Part shown: positions 1 to 6,284 of the stretch, piece by piece | Layout: each line of letters opens with the position of its first letter | Numbering within the stretch: position 1 is the stretch's first letter | From: an uncultured bacterium | GTDB lineage: Bacteria; Bacillota; Clostridia; Oscillospirales; Ruminococcaceae | DNA: 8,098 nt | Assembly (NCBI GenBank): GCA_934845495.1 | Contig: CAKWRB010000036.1 | Span: forward strand, 1,837-9,934 | Reading direction: 5' to 3' | Position numbers and translations under genes: made by a program | The notes under the pieces: model-generated | Database searches by the model: none | What the model was told of the DNA's origin: nothing | Seen by the model: only the letters and a program-made list of their open reading frames with translations

Positions 1-486
1 CCTGCGCTCCCCGAAATAGAACAGCGGCATCACCAGGCAGGTGTACAGCACCCTCGGCGCAAGCTGGAACAGCAGCACCTGCCAGTTTCCCGCAAAGCTG
101 TGCAGCAGATAGTAAAAGATATACTCGATCAGCGCCATGCCTCCGGTATACCCCAGGCAGCACAGCACCGCTGTTTTCCGGTCGTTTTTCATCAGATAGA
201 TAAGCACCAGCCCCACAGCAGCCCCGTACAGGAACAGCGTCAGGGTATAGAATCCGTAAAAGGTATTTGCCCCCAGATCGCAGAGCATGCCGCCCAGCGC
301 CCCGTACAGTGCCCCGGTGAACTCACCCTCCTGCATGGCAATGGCGATCACCGCCGGGATCACCAGAAAGGGCTTGACCCCGAAGAACTGCAGGAACCCG
401 GGGGTCGTTTGCAGCACATAGCAGAGGATCAGCCCGAAGCAGTAGATCAGATGTTTGCCAATAATCAGTGCCCGTTTGCGTCCCAT
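1..486 (-). CDS. mreD: Rod shape-determining protein MreD (3' end cut by window edge)
   Basis: This is an integral membrane subunit of the elongasome, which with MreB and MreC guides lateral cell-wall synthesis. The 162 codons read without a stop and continue past position 1, so the C-terminus is missing, probably by only a few residues given usual lengths of 160-180. About five hydrophobic segments can be seen, near residues 7-27, 39-52, 76-99, 105-130 and 137-158. The motif GALGGMLCDL at 62-71 matches the G-x-x-G-x-L-x-D pattern of MreD between its first membrane spans. The ATG at 486 follows AAAGGAAAG at good spacing. It starts 30 nt after the mreC stop, so it is surely cotranscribed with mreC. 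MreD is weakly conserved in sequence; the call rests on hydrophobicity, the short motif and the mreB-mreC-mreD order. Confidence 0.9.
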   Translation of the reverse strand, partial: MGRKRALIIGKHLIYCFGLILCYVLQTTPGFLQFFGVKPFLVIPAVIAIAMQEGEFTGALYGALGGMLCDLGANTFYGFYTLTLFLYGAAVGLVLIYLMKNDRKTAVLCCLGYTGGMALIEYIFYYLLHSFAGNWQVLLFQLAPRVLYTCLVMPLFYFGERR

Positions 487-516
487 GGGTCTTTCCTTTC
501 TCCGGCCCGGCCGGTC

Positions 517-1371
517 TTATTCAAAGGCCTGTTCCCCCTGACCTTCAAAGGAGGTGATCACCAGCACATCCTTGACCGTTTCGATCTCGCTGAGCGGCTC
601 GATCACCGCATACATGCTCATGCCGCTGGAATCGGTGTGGATCTCCACCACTTCCCCCAGGGCCAGATCCTTGGGATAGAGGCCGCCGTAGCCGGTGGTG
701 TAGATGAGGTCACCCTGGCTGACGGTGCAGTCCTTGGGCAGCATATTCAGCCGCAGCCGGCCGCTGCGCGCCAGATTGATATCGCCGGAGGTGGTGCCGA
801 TATCCCGGGTGCGGATGTCGTAGGCACCCACCTCGATGGTGGCATCCAGAAGGGTGAGCACCTTGGAGTAGTTCTTGCCCACCTCACTCACCAGCCCCAC
901 CAGGCCATCCGAAGTGATGACCGGGTCAAACTTTTCGATACCAGCCTTACTGCCGGCATCGATGGTGAAGGAGTAAAAGCGATCGGCTGTATCCCGGCCG
1001 ATGACCGAGGCACTGGCAAAGCTGAAGTCGCTGTGCTCCTCCTTGATCTCCAGGTATTCCCGGAGCTGCTCGTTTTCCCGGCGGTAGCGCTCCAGGTCGG
1101 CCACCTGCTGGGTGAGAGTGCGCACCTTCTCCTCCAGCTGGGCATTCTCCTCCTCGATCTCCCCAGCCTGGAACAGATGCCGGTACAGGCCGCCCACATG
1201 TTCGGAAATGCCCGAAGCCACTGTCTGCAGCGGTGTGGTGACCACCGAGAGCAGCTGGGAGGTGAGCGGGGTCAGGCCGCCGGACATGGTTGCCCGCAGC
1301 ATGAAGGCGCACAGTATCACAAACACTGCTGCCAGGATCTTGAACTTTGTACTCTGGAAAAAATCCTTCAC
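517..1371 (-). CDS. mreC: Rod shape-determining protein MreC (GTG start)
   Basis: MreC is a bitopic membrane protein that links cytoplasmic MreB filaments to the periplasmic or extracellular cell-wall synthesis enzymes. The product is 284 residues. It has a short basic N-terminus (KDFFQSTKFK), one membrane segment at about 12-25, a coiled coil at about 71-109 (IEEENAQLEEKV... ENEQLREYL) that mediates dimerisation in the family, then the beta-rich MreC domain with SDGLVGLVSEVG and the conserved TTGYGGLYPKDLALGEV near the C-terminus. I chose the GTG at 1371 because a perfect AGGAGG lies 9 nt upstream and because MreC proteins of this group begin K-D/N-F-F just before the membrane segment. An in-frame TTG at 1437 would add 22 atypical residues and has no good ribosome binding site. 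It follows mreB by 130 nt and precedes mreD by 30 nt. Confidence 0.95.
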   Translation of the reverse strand: MKDFFQSTKFKILAAVFVILCAFMLRATMSGGLTPLTSQLLSVVTTPLQTVASGISEHVGGLYRHLFQAGEIEEENAQLEEKVRTLTQQVADLERYRRENEQLREYLEIKEEHSDFSFASASVIGRDTADRFYSFTIDAGSKAGIEKFDPVITSDGLVGLVSEVGKNYSKVLTLLDATIEVGAYDIRTRDIGTTSGDINLARSGRLRLNMLPKDCTVSQGDLIYTTGYGGLYPKDLALGEVVEIHTDSSGMSMYAVIEPLSEIETVKDVLVITSFEGQGEQAFE

Positions 1372-1380
1372 CCTTGGGGT

Positions 1381-1386
1381 CCTCCT
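1381..1386 (-). promoter_or_regulatory. Ribosome binding site that fixes the mreC GTG start
   Basis: The minus strand reads AGGAGG here, 9 nt before the GTG at 1371. No comparable site precedes the longer TTG-initiated reading frame at 1437, so this site decides the start. Confidence 0.85.
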
Positions 1387-1430
1387 GTGATCTGTGGGGT
1401 GCTGCAGCCGGAGCTGGAACTCCCCCTGAT

Positions 1431-1471
1431 AAAACAAAACACTACTTCGTCAACCGCAAAATAGTGTTTTG
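1431..1471 (-). terminator. Weak terminator-like hairpin between mreB and mreC
   Basis: On the minus strand CAAAACACTA pairs perfectly with TAGTGTTTTG (10 bp, arms 1462-1471 and 1435-1444) around a 17-nt loop, followed directly by TTTT (1434-1431). The stem has only three G-C pairs and the loop is long, so termination would be partial at best. It could reduce mreC/mreD transcription relative to mreB, or define an mRNA processing point. A second small pairing (TGGTC/GACCA, 1470-1497) slightly overlaps it. Nothing else recognisable lies in the 130-nt gap apart from the mreC ribosome binding site. Confidence 0.4.
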
Positions 1472-1501
1472 GTCTGATTTTAATGTAGAACGGACCAGCT
1501 C

Positions 1502-2533
1502 TTACAGAGAGCTGTCGTCGTTGTCCAGCACTTCCCGGAGCTCGTCCAGGTTTTCCAGCACCATACCGGTGCCCAGTGCCACGCAGTCCAGCGGGTTTTC
1601 TGCCACTCGAACCGAGATGCCGGTCTCCCGCTCCACCAGCTTATCCAGGCCGCGAAGCAGGGCGCCGCCGCCGGTGAGGACAATGCCGTTGTCGATGATG
1701 TCTGCCGAAAGCTCCGGCGGGGTCTTTTCCAGGGTGCCCTTGATGGCATCCACCACCGAGGCCAGCGGATCGGCCAGCGCCTCCCGGATCTCCTCCGGGT
1801 AGATGTCGATGTTCTTGGGCAGGCCATCGGCCAGGTTGCGGCCCTTGATGGTGATGGGCTGCTCGTCGTCGTAGGGGTAGGCCGAACCGATCTTGATCTT
1901 GATCTCCTCAGCGGTGCGCTCACCGATGAGCAGGTAGTACTTCTTCTTGATGTACTGGATGATGAAATCGTCGAACTTGTCGCCGCCGACCCGAACCGAA
2001 CGGGCCGATACAATGCCGCCCAGCGAGATCACAGCCACCTCGCTGGTGCCGCCGCCGATGTCCACGACCATGCTGCCCATGGCCTCGGCAACCGGAAGCC
2101 CGGCACCGATGGCAGCTGCCATCGGCTCCTCGATGATGGCAACCTTCCGGGCGCCGGCCTTGATGGTGGCCTCCCGGACAGCGCGGCGCTCCACCGCAGT
2201 TACCCCCGACGGAATGCAGACAACCACATTCGGGCGGGAGAAGAAGGAGCTGTTGGTGACCTTCTTGATGAAGATCTGGAGCATGTTGGCAGTGATATCA
2301 AAGTCGGCAATGACACCATCCTTGAGCGGACGCACTGCCACGATCGAACCGGGTGTACGACCGATGACATCCTTGGCCTCCTGGCCCACATAGCGGACGG
2401 TATCGGTGCGGGTATCCACCGCCACCACCGACGGCTCCCGCAGAATAATACCCTGGCCCCGCATGAATACCAGTGTGTTGGCGGTTCCCAGGTCAATGCC
2501 TATATCTTTTCCGAACGAAAAAATCGGACGCAT
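1502..2533 (-). CDS. mreB: Rod shape-determining protein MreB (bacterial actin)
   Basis: MreB is an actin-like ATPase that forms short membrane-bound filaments and organises lateral cell-wall synthesis. The 343-residue length is normal for the family. The actin-fold motifs are intact: phosphate-1 loop DLGTANT at 14-20, [12 protein letters not shown] at 133-144 with the catalytic glutamate region, phosphate-2 loop DIGGGTSEV at 158-166, and adenosine motif [10 protein letters not shown] at 287-296. The hydrophobic loop SSFFSRP at 95-101 matches the membrane-insertion loop of MreB. The ATG at 2533 follows AAAGGGGA at suitable spacing. The frame is open 27 codons further, but that extension is unlike MreB and covers the leader. 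It is preceded by its own promoter and a terminator that closes the maf operon, and followed by mreC. Because the mreCD genes follow directly, this is mreB rather than a lone mbl. Confidence 0.98.
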   Translation of the reverse strand: MRPIFSFGKDIGIDLGTANTLVFMRGQGIILREPSVVAVDTRTDTVRYVGQEAKDVIGRTPGSIVAVRPLKDGVIADFDITANMLQIFIKKVTNSSFFSRPNVVVCIPSGVTAVERRAVREATIKAGARKVAIIEEPMAAAIGAGLPVAEAMGSMVVDIGGGTSEVAVISLGGIVSARSVRVGGDKFDDFIIQYIKKKYYLLIGERTAEEIKIKIGSAYPYDDEQPITIKGRNLADGLPKNIDIYPEEIREALADPLASVVDAIKGTLEKTPPELSADIIDNGIVLTGGGALLRGLDKLVERETGISVRVAENPLDCVALGTGMVLENLDELREVLDNDDSSL

Positions 2534-2572
2534 GTTCAGTTGTTCCCCTTTCAAATTCCAAGGTCTTTTTAC

Positions 2573-2602
2573 AAAAAGCTGCCCGGGCCGTTCTGCCCGG
2601 AC
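2573..2602 (-). promoter_or_regulatory. Attenuator-like hairpin in the mreB 5' leader
   Basis: On the minus strand GTCCGGGC (2602-2595) pairs with GCCCGGGC (2588-2581), with one G-U pair and a 6-nt loop AGAACG. It is followed by AG, C and then TTTTT (2577-2573), the shape of an intrinsic terminator. It sits inside the roughly 90-nt untranslated leader between the mreB promoter and start codon. The U run can also pair with the AAAAAG that follows it (CTTTTT-GT-AAAAAG). It may therefore be a partial terminator or attenuator for mreB; no ligand-binding or leader-peptide element is visible. Confidence 0.45.
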
Positions 2603-2625
2603 TGGCTGAATCAATATTCAAGTTC

Positions 2626-2679
2626 CGAACCTATTATACAATCAATCCCCCATGATAACAACCGGAAATCCAAGGTTCG
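2626..2679. repeat. 7-bp inverted repeat flanking the mreB promoter
   Basis: CGAACCT (2626-2632) and AGGTTCG (2673-2679) are perfect reverse complements. One arm lies at the expected transcription start, immediately downstream of the -10 box, and the other just upstream of the -35 box. The arrangement could be a split operator or could be chance; 7-bp arms 40 nt apart are not strong evidence alone. Confidence 0.35.
2633..2661 (-). promoter_or_regulatory. Sigma-A-type promoter of mreBCD
   Basis: On the minus strand a TTGTTA -35 box (2661-2656, four of six consensus bases) is followed by a 17-nt spacer and a perfect TATAAT -10 box (2638-2633). The predicted start is near 2626, giving a leader of about 90 nt before the mreB ATG. 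The site lies directly after the terminator of the upstream operon. Confidence 0.85.
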
Positions 2680-2713
2680 TAAAAAATTTACATTCTTCCA
2701 GCAAAACTGCCGG

Positions 2714-2759
2714 AAAAACCGCCTGTCTGAGCCGCTTTTTCCGTCCGGTTCAGACAGGC
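2714..2759 (-). terminator. Intrinsic terminator after maf
   Basis: The minus strand holds a perfect 10-bp stem GCCTGTCTGA/TCAGACAGGC (arms 2750-2759 and 2721-2730), extended inward by four more pairs including one G-U. After the stem come GG and five T residues (2718-2714). It lies 17 nt past the maf stop codon and upstream of the mreB promoter, so it separates the dut-DUF4321-maf unit from mreBCD. Confidence 0.85.
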
Positions 2760-2776
2760 CCATGGCTCTGCACCCC

Positions 2777-3343
2777 TTAGTCCGTGAGGATTCCCAAATC
2801 GCGCAGGGCACAGTAGAGCTGCTGCACCGGCAGGCCCATCACGGTGTAGTAATCCCCCCGGATGCCGGTGATGTACCGGCAGGCATAGCCCTGGATCCCA
2901 TAGGCTCCGGCCTTATCCATAGGCTCACCGGTGGATACATACCAGTCGATCTCCCGGTCGGTCATGGGGGCAAAGGACACCTCGGCGGTGCTCACCAGCG
3001 AGCGGCTGCCCAACGGCGAGAGGATCTGCACCGCCGTATGCACCCGGTGTTCCCGCCCGGAGAGCCGCCGCAGCATCGAGGCGGCCTCATCCGGGTCATG
3101 CGGCTTGCCGAGGATCTCCCCGTCCAGCTCCACCACCGTATCCGAGCCGATCACCACCGCCTCCGGGAAGCGGGCAGCCACTTCCGCCGCCTTTTTCTCC
3201 GCCAGCCGTGCCACCAGCTCCTCCGGGGACAGTACCTCGTCCACACGCTCATCTGCGCCGGATACCTCCACCCGGAAATCGGGGCAGCACAGCCCCAGCA
3301 GTTCTCTGCGCCGGGGCGAGCCCGATGCCAGTATGATCTCCAT
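2777..3343 (-). CDS. maf: Maf family nucleoside triphosphate pyrophosphatase (dTTP/UTP type)
   Basis: Maf proteins hydrolyse canonical or modified nucleoside triphosphates to the monophosphate and pyrophosphate, and are linked to nucleotide-pool cleaning and to septum/division control. The 188-residue product has the N-terminal SGSPRR at 7-12, GSDTVV at 66-71 with the catalytic aspartate, GKP at 79-81, GREHRVHTAV at 96-105 and EPMDKAGAYGIQG at 140-152. The DKAGAYGIQG form is that of the dTTP/UTP-acting subfamily (YhdE-like) rather than the m7GTP subfamily. The ATG at 3343 has GAGGAGG upstream, and this ribosome binding site overlaps the TGA stop of the preceding gene, which suggests coupled translation. 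A strong terminator follows, then mreBCD; maf next to mre genes is a common arrangement. Substrate preference is inferred from motif type only. Confidence 0.95.
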   Translation of the reverse strand: MEIILASGSPRRRELLGLCCPDFRVEVSGADERVDEVLSPEELVARLAEKKAAEVAARFPEAVVIGSDTVVELDGEILGKPHDPDEAASMLRRLSGREHRVHTAVQILSPLGSRSLVSTAEVSFAPMTDREIDWYVSTGEPMDKAGAYGIQGYACRYITGIRGDYYTVMGLPVQQLYCALRDLGILTD

Positions 3344-3356
3344 CTTCCTTCCCTCC

Positions 3357-3620
3357 TCAGATCTTCTTCAGTGCCCAGCGATAGCCGAACAGCGACAGGA
3401 TAATGCAGCCAATCTGGGCGACTGACAGCCCCATCTCCAGCCCGAAGGCCACCCGCACCACTGCGAGGTCCAGGAAGGCAGGGTTGGAGGTCGGGATCCC
3501 AATGGTTTCACTGTAAGCCAGCCAGGAGAGCATGGGCACCCCGGCAGCCGCCGATGCGATGAGCGAACCCATCATGGCGCCAGCCAGAATAAAAAAGAGC
3601 AGCAGGATATTTTTCTTCAT
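3357..3620 (-). CDS. DUF4321 family small membrane protein
   Basis: The 87-residue product resembles DUF4321, a Clostridia family with no established function. It has a hydrophobic N-terminal segment at about 4-26 after a KK start, a central stretch with a short LDLAVVRVAFGLEM block at 50-63 (the conserved L-D-L-x-V-V/I-x-x-x-F-G pattern), and a second membrane segment at about 65-83 ending in a basic tail (KK). It is therefore expected to cross the membrane twice with both ends in the cytoplasm. The ATG at 3620 is preceded by GAGGTG at a rather long 12-nt spacing, so initiation may be modest. It starts 40 nt after dut and ends 13 nt before maf, with its stop inside the maf ribosome binding site. 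The context suggests cotranscription with dut and maf and perhaps a link to envelope or mre functions, which is only guilt by association. Confidence 0.75.
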   Translation of the reverse strand: MKKNILLLFFILAGAMMGSLIASAAAGVPMLSWLAYSETIGIPTSNPAFLDLAVVRVAFGLEMGLSVAQIGCIILSLFGYRWALKKI

Positions 3621-3660
3621 GATCTGTATCTACACCTCGATTACACATTCAGCCACGGGT

Positions 3661-4092
3661 TCAGTTCCGTCCGCTGGAACCAAAGCCCTTTTCTCCCCGT
3701 TCCGAACTGCCCAGGTCATCGGTGAGGGTCAGTTCGGGGGTCTGTACCGGAACCACCAGCATCTGCGCAATGCGCTCGCCAGGCTGAACCGTGTAGGGCT
3801 CACTGCCCTGGTTGCGCAGCGGTACCTTGATCTCCCCACGGTAATCCCAGTCGATCACCCCAACGGCGTTGGCCGGGACGATCCCGTGCTTGGCGCCCAG
3901 GCCGCTCCGGCCGAACACCAGGCCGGCTGTTTGGGGCGGCAGGGCCACTCCGATTCCGGTGGGCAGCAGTTTGGACTCCCCAGGGCGGATCACCTCCGGT
4001 GCCGCCAGATCGGCACTCAGGTCATACCCGGCACTGCCCTCGGTTGCCCGGCGGGGCAGGACGGCAGTTTCAGAAAAACGCTTGATGAGCAT
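3661..4092 (-). CDS. dut: dUTP diphosphatase (trimeric dUTPase)
   Basis: The enzyme converts dUTP to dUMP and pyrophosphate, which keeps uracil out of DNA and supplies dUMP for thymidylate synthesis. The 143-residue product has all five dUTPase motifs: AGYDLSA at 21-27, GRSGLG at 61-66, VGVIDWDYRGEI at 77-88 with the catalytic aspartate at 81, GERIAQ at 105-110, and the glycine-rich C-terminal arm RGEKGFGSSG at 132-141, which closes over the neighbouring subunit's active site in homotrimers. The arm has Ser where Thr is usual in GSTG, a mild change. The ATG at 4092 has AGGAGG 5 nt upstream. The start lies about 20 nt after the U tract of a strong terminator, so its expression is puzzling (see findings). 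It is followed by DUF4321 and maf, the second nucleotide-pyrophosphatase gene of the unit. Confidence 0.97.
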   Translation of the reverse strand: MLIKRFSETAVLPRRATEGSAGYDLSADLAAPEVIRPGESKLLPTGIGVALPPQTAGLVFGRSGLGAKHGIVPANAVGVIDWDYRGEIKVPLRNQGSEPYTVQPGERIAQMLVVPVQTPELTLTDDLGSSERGEKGFGSSGRN

Positions 4093-4112
4093 GGTTTCCT
4101 CCTTTTATCCAT

Positions 4113-4157
4113 AAAAAAGCCCGTCCGTCCCGGAGCGGTACCCCCAAAGACGGACGG
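4113..4157 (-). terminator. Intrinsic terminator between the U32 gene and dut
   Basis: On the minus strand CCGTCCGTC (4157-4149) pairs perfectly with GACGGACGG (4129-4121) around a 19-nt loop, followed by GC and six T residues (4118-4113). The stem is GC-rich and the U run uninterrupted, so it should terminate efficiently. It lies 36 nt after the U32 stop and only about 20 nt before the dut start codon. The loop contains GGTACCGC, which can itself fold locally. Confidence 0.85.
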
Positions 4158-4193
4158 ACCTGACTTGTCTTGTTGCTGCGGCAGGCACCGACC

Positions 4194-6275
4194 TTACAGA
4201 ACGGTGCGGTAGTAGAGCCCCCGGGTCTTTTCCGACGGGGCGCCGGGCATGGGTCTGCCTTCGGCATAGCTCTGCACCACTGCCTCACACTGAGCAGCCG
4301 ATTCCCGGGTGAACCACAGGGTCAGGAAGGAAAGCCCCTCCAGTTCCCCCAGCCGGTCCGCCAGCCAGAGCGGCACGCTGTTGTAGAGCTCGCTCACCTG
4401 CCGGGGGTGGCCGTCATGCCGGCCGCAGTCCACCGCAAAGCGGACCCCCTTGCGGTCGGTGAGGGTCTCGTAGCCCCGGCACTTGCCGCAGCCGACGGCC
4501 GCCTTGATGGGGCAGTTGCGCAGGGCCATCAGCGGCAGGTAGCCATAGGCCAGGATCCCCTGGGGCAGGAAGCCTCCCAGGCTCCGGGCACGGGTCACCG
4601 GCAGCTCGAAGCTCAGCTCGGTATCCCCCAGCCCCAGCGCGCCGTACTCCTGCACCGCCGCCGAGTTGGTGATGTTGAGGCTGTAGCCGCCCAGCGGCAC
4701 AAGCCCGGCATTCCGGGCCATATCGATGGCGCCCAGGTTGCCGCACCAGGCCCGGGTCACACCCAGCACCTTTGCCTGGCGAAGGGCCTCCAGCACCTCG
4801 GCACTGCCCTCAAAGAGCAGGCGCGGGATCTCCACGATGAGCTGTTCCGGCTCGGCCCGGCCCGACCGCACCGCCTCGGCGATATCCTCGTAAGGCAGGA
4901 TCAGGTCGGGGCACCGGGCGGCGATTTCCGGGGTGAGCTGGGCCAGCCGCAGCCGTGCCCGCAGAGTGGGGATCTTCCGATCCCGGGTGCGGGGGAAGGT
5001 GCGCTGGACCCGATCCTCGAACGCATGGGAGGGCACGGCGCTCCGGGCCGCTGTGAGCTGTTCCAGCGCCTCCCGGCGCAGGGCATTGAGCTCCGAAGCC
5101 GGGATCATCAGCCCCTCGTCCAGATTGCAGACCATTTCGTCGGCATAGAACGGGGTGCCGCCGGTCTTGCCCAGGTTCTGAGCAGCTCGCTCCGGGGTGG
5201 TGGGTTTGTTGATGGCTGCCTGGGGCACACCGCCCTCCACGGTGAAGATATGGCCGTCCCGGTCCGACACGGTCAGCCGGGTGGGCTCTTCGGCATGGGC
5301 TTCCAGCTGCATGGATACCGGCACCAGCGGATTTTCCCGGTCGTAGAGCCGGGCCAGTTCGCCCAGCACACCGGCCGCGGAGGTGACATCTTCCTTCTGG
5401 CGGTAGCCGAACATCTCCCGGTCGATGCGACCATCGAAGTAGCCCTTGGTGAAGCCGCTCCGGGAAAAGACGCTGCGCAGCGTTTCAAAATCCACAGGAC
5501 GGCCCTCACAGGCGGTGCGGATGGAGCTGACCGCTGCTGCCACATACTCCGGACGCTTCATGCGGCCCTCGATCTTGAGCGAGGCCACCCCCATCTCGGT
5601 GAGTTCGGCAATGCGGTCCGCCAGAGAGAGGTCCTTCAGCGAAAGGGCATAGGGCTGACCGCCCTCGGTCTGGAAGGGCAGGCGGCAGGGCTGGGCACAG
5701 AGCCCACGGTTGCCGCTGCGGCCGCCAATCATCGAGCTGAGATAGCACTGGCCCGACACCGACATACACAGCGCACCATGCACGAACACCTCCACCTCCA
5801 GCGGGGTGTTGGCACAGATGTGGCGGATTTCCGCAGCGGTAAGCTCTCTGGCCAGTACCACCCGGGAAAAGCCCAGCTCCTCGCAGAGCCGTGCGCCCTC
5901 CAGGTTGTGAATGCTCATCTGGGTGGAGGCGTGGATCGGCAAAGTGGGGGCACAGTCCCGCACCATCCGTGCCACTGCCAGATCCTGGGTGAGCACAGCG
6001 TCCACACCGGCGGCAGCGGCGGTGCGGATGGTCTCCACCGCCTCGTCGATCTCGTCCTCAAACATGACGATGTTGATGGTCTGGTAGACCTTTACCCCGC
6101 GCAGGTGGCAGTATTCCACCGCCCGGCGGAGTTCCTCGGCATCAAAGTTGCCGGCATTGCGGCGGGCATTGAGCCCCTTGCCGCCCAGATAGACTGCATT
6201 GGCGCCGCACTGCACCGCCGCGATCAGTGAATCAAAGCTCCCGGCTGGCGCCAGGATCTCCGGATGTTTCATCAT
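4194..6275 (-). CDS. U32 family protein with DUF3656-like region, RlhA-like (rRNA/tRNA hydroxylation family)
   Basis: U32 proteins were named as collagenase-like peptidases, but studied members RlhA (23S rRNA C2501 hydroxylation) and TrhP/TrhO-type enzymes modify RNA using prephenate-dependent chemistry and an Fe-S cluster. The 693-residue product starts with the U32 barrel (EILAPAGSFDSLIAAVQCGANAVYLGG, residues 6-32). A cysteine block follows (Cys170, 177, 193, 197 within HGALC... GLCAQPC). Residues 275-415 resemble DUF3656, the region typical of RlhA. A second U32-like half spans about 430-690 and carries Cys588, 596, 599 and 617. The family fits RlhA best, but the clostridial long form may act on another site. 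Two adjacent ATGs (6275, 6272) follow AAGGAG at 5 and 8 nt; either may be used. It starts 9 nt after zapA, and its ribosome binding site overlaps the zapA stop, so the two are cotranscribed. A terminator follows. Confidence 0.9.
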   Translation of the reverse strand: MMKHPEILAPAGSFDSLIAAVQCGANAVYLGGKGLNARRNAGNFDAEELRRAVEYCHLRGVKVYQTINIVMFEDEIDEAVETIRTAAAAGVDAVLTQDLAVARMVRDCAPTLPIHASTQMSIHNLEGARLCEELGFSRVVLARELTAAEIRHICANTPLEVEVFVHGALCMSVSGQCYLSSMIGGRSGNRGLCAQPCRLPFQTEGGQPYALSLKDLSLADRIAELTEMGVASLKIEGRMKRPEYVAAAVSSIRTACEGRPVDFETLRSVFSRSGFTKGYFDGRIDREMFGYRQKEDVTSAAGVLGELARLYDRENPLVPVSMQLEAHAEEPTRLTVSDRDGHIFTVEGGVPQAAINKPTTPERAAQNLGKTGGTPFYADEMVCNLDEGLMIPASELNALRREALEQLTAARSAVPSHAFEDRVQRTFPRTRDRKIPTLRARLRLAQLTPEIAARCPDLILPYEDIAEAVRSGRAEPEQLIVEIPRLLFEGSAEVLEALRQAKVLGVTRAWCGNLGAIDMARNAGLVPLGGYSLNITNSAAVQEYGALGLGDTELSFELPVTRARSLGGFLPQGILAYGYLPLMALRNCPIKAAVGCGKCRGYETLTDRKGVRFAVDCGRHDGHPRQVSELYNSVPLWLADRLGELEGLSFLTLWFTRESAAQCEAVVQSYAEGRPMPGAPSEKTRGLYYRTVL

Positions 6276-6284
6276 CTTCTCTCC

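Noticed and set aside
487..516. GC palindrome (CCGGCC...GGCCGG) in the mreC-mreD gap as a terminator
   Set aside because: It is short, has no U run on the minus strand, and lies directly beside the mreD ribosome binding site in an operon.
100..1464. A 454-codon open frame on the plus strand, antisense to mreD and mreC
   Set aside because: It runs through two conserved genes and their gap, has a low-complexity His/Gln/Gly-rich translation and no family resemblance, so it is a shadow of the real genes.
2534..2614. N-terminal extension of MreB by 27 codons
   Set aside because: It would translate the leader hairpin, is unlike known MreB N-termini, and the ATG at 2533 has a good ribosome binding site.
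4113..4157. GGTACCGC in the terminator loop upstream of dut, resembling the T-box core
   Set aside because: In a T-box leader this core lies upstream of the terminator stem and follows a long Stem I region. Here it is inside the terminator loop, only 36 nt after the U32 stop, and dut is not an aminoacyl-tRNA or amino-acid gene.
4170..6230. A 686-codon open frame on the plus strand, antisense to nearly the whole U32 gene
   Set aside because: The opposite strand encodes a clear conserved U32 protein. The antisense translation is rich in His, Gln, Gly and Ala with no recognisable domain, as expected from GC-rich codon use on the other strand.
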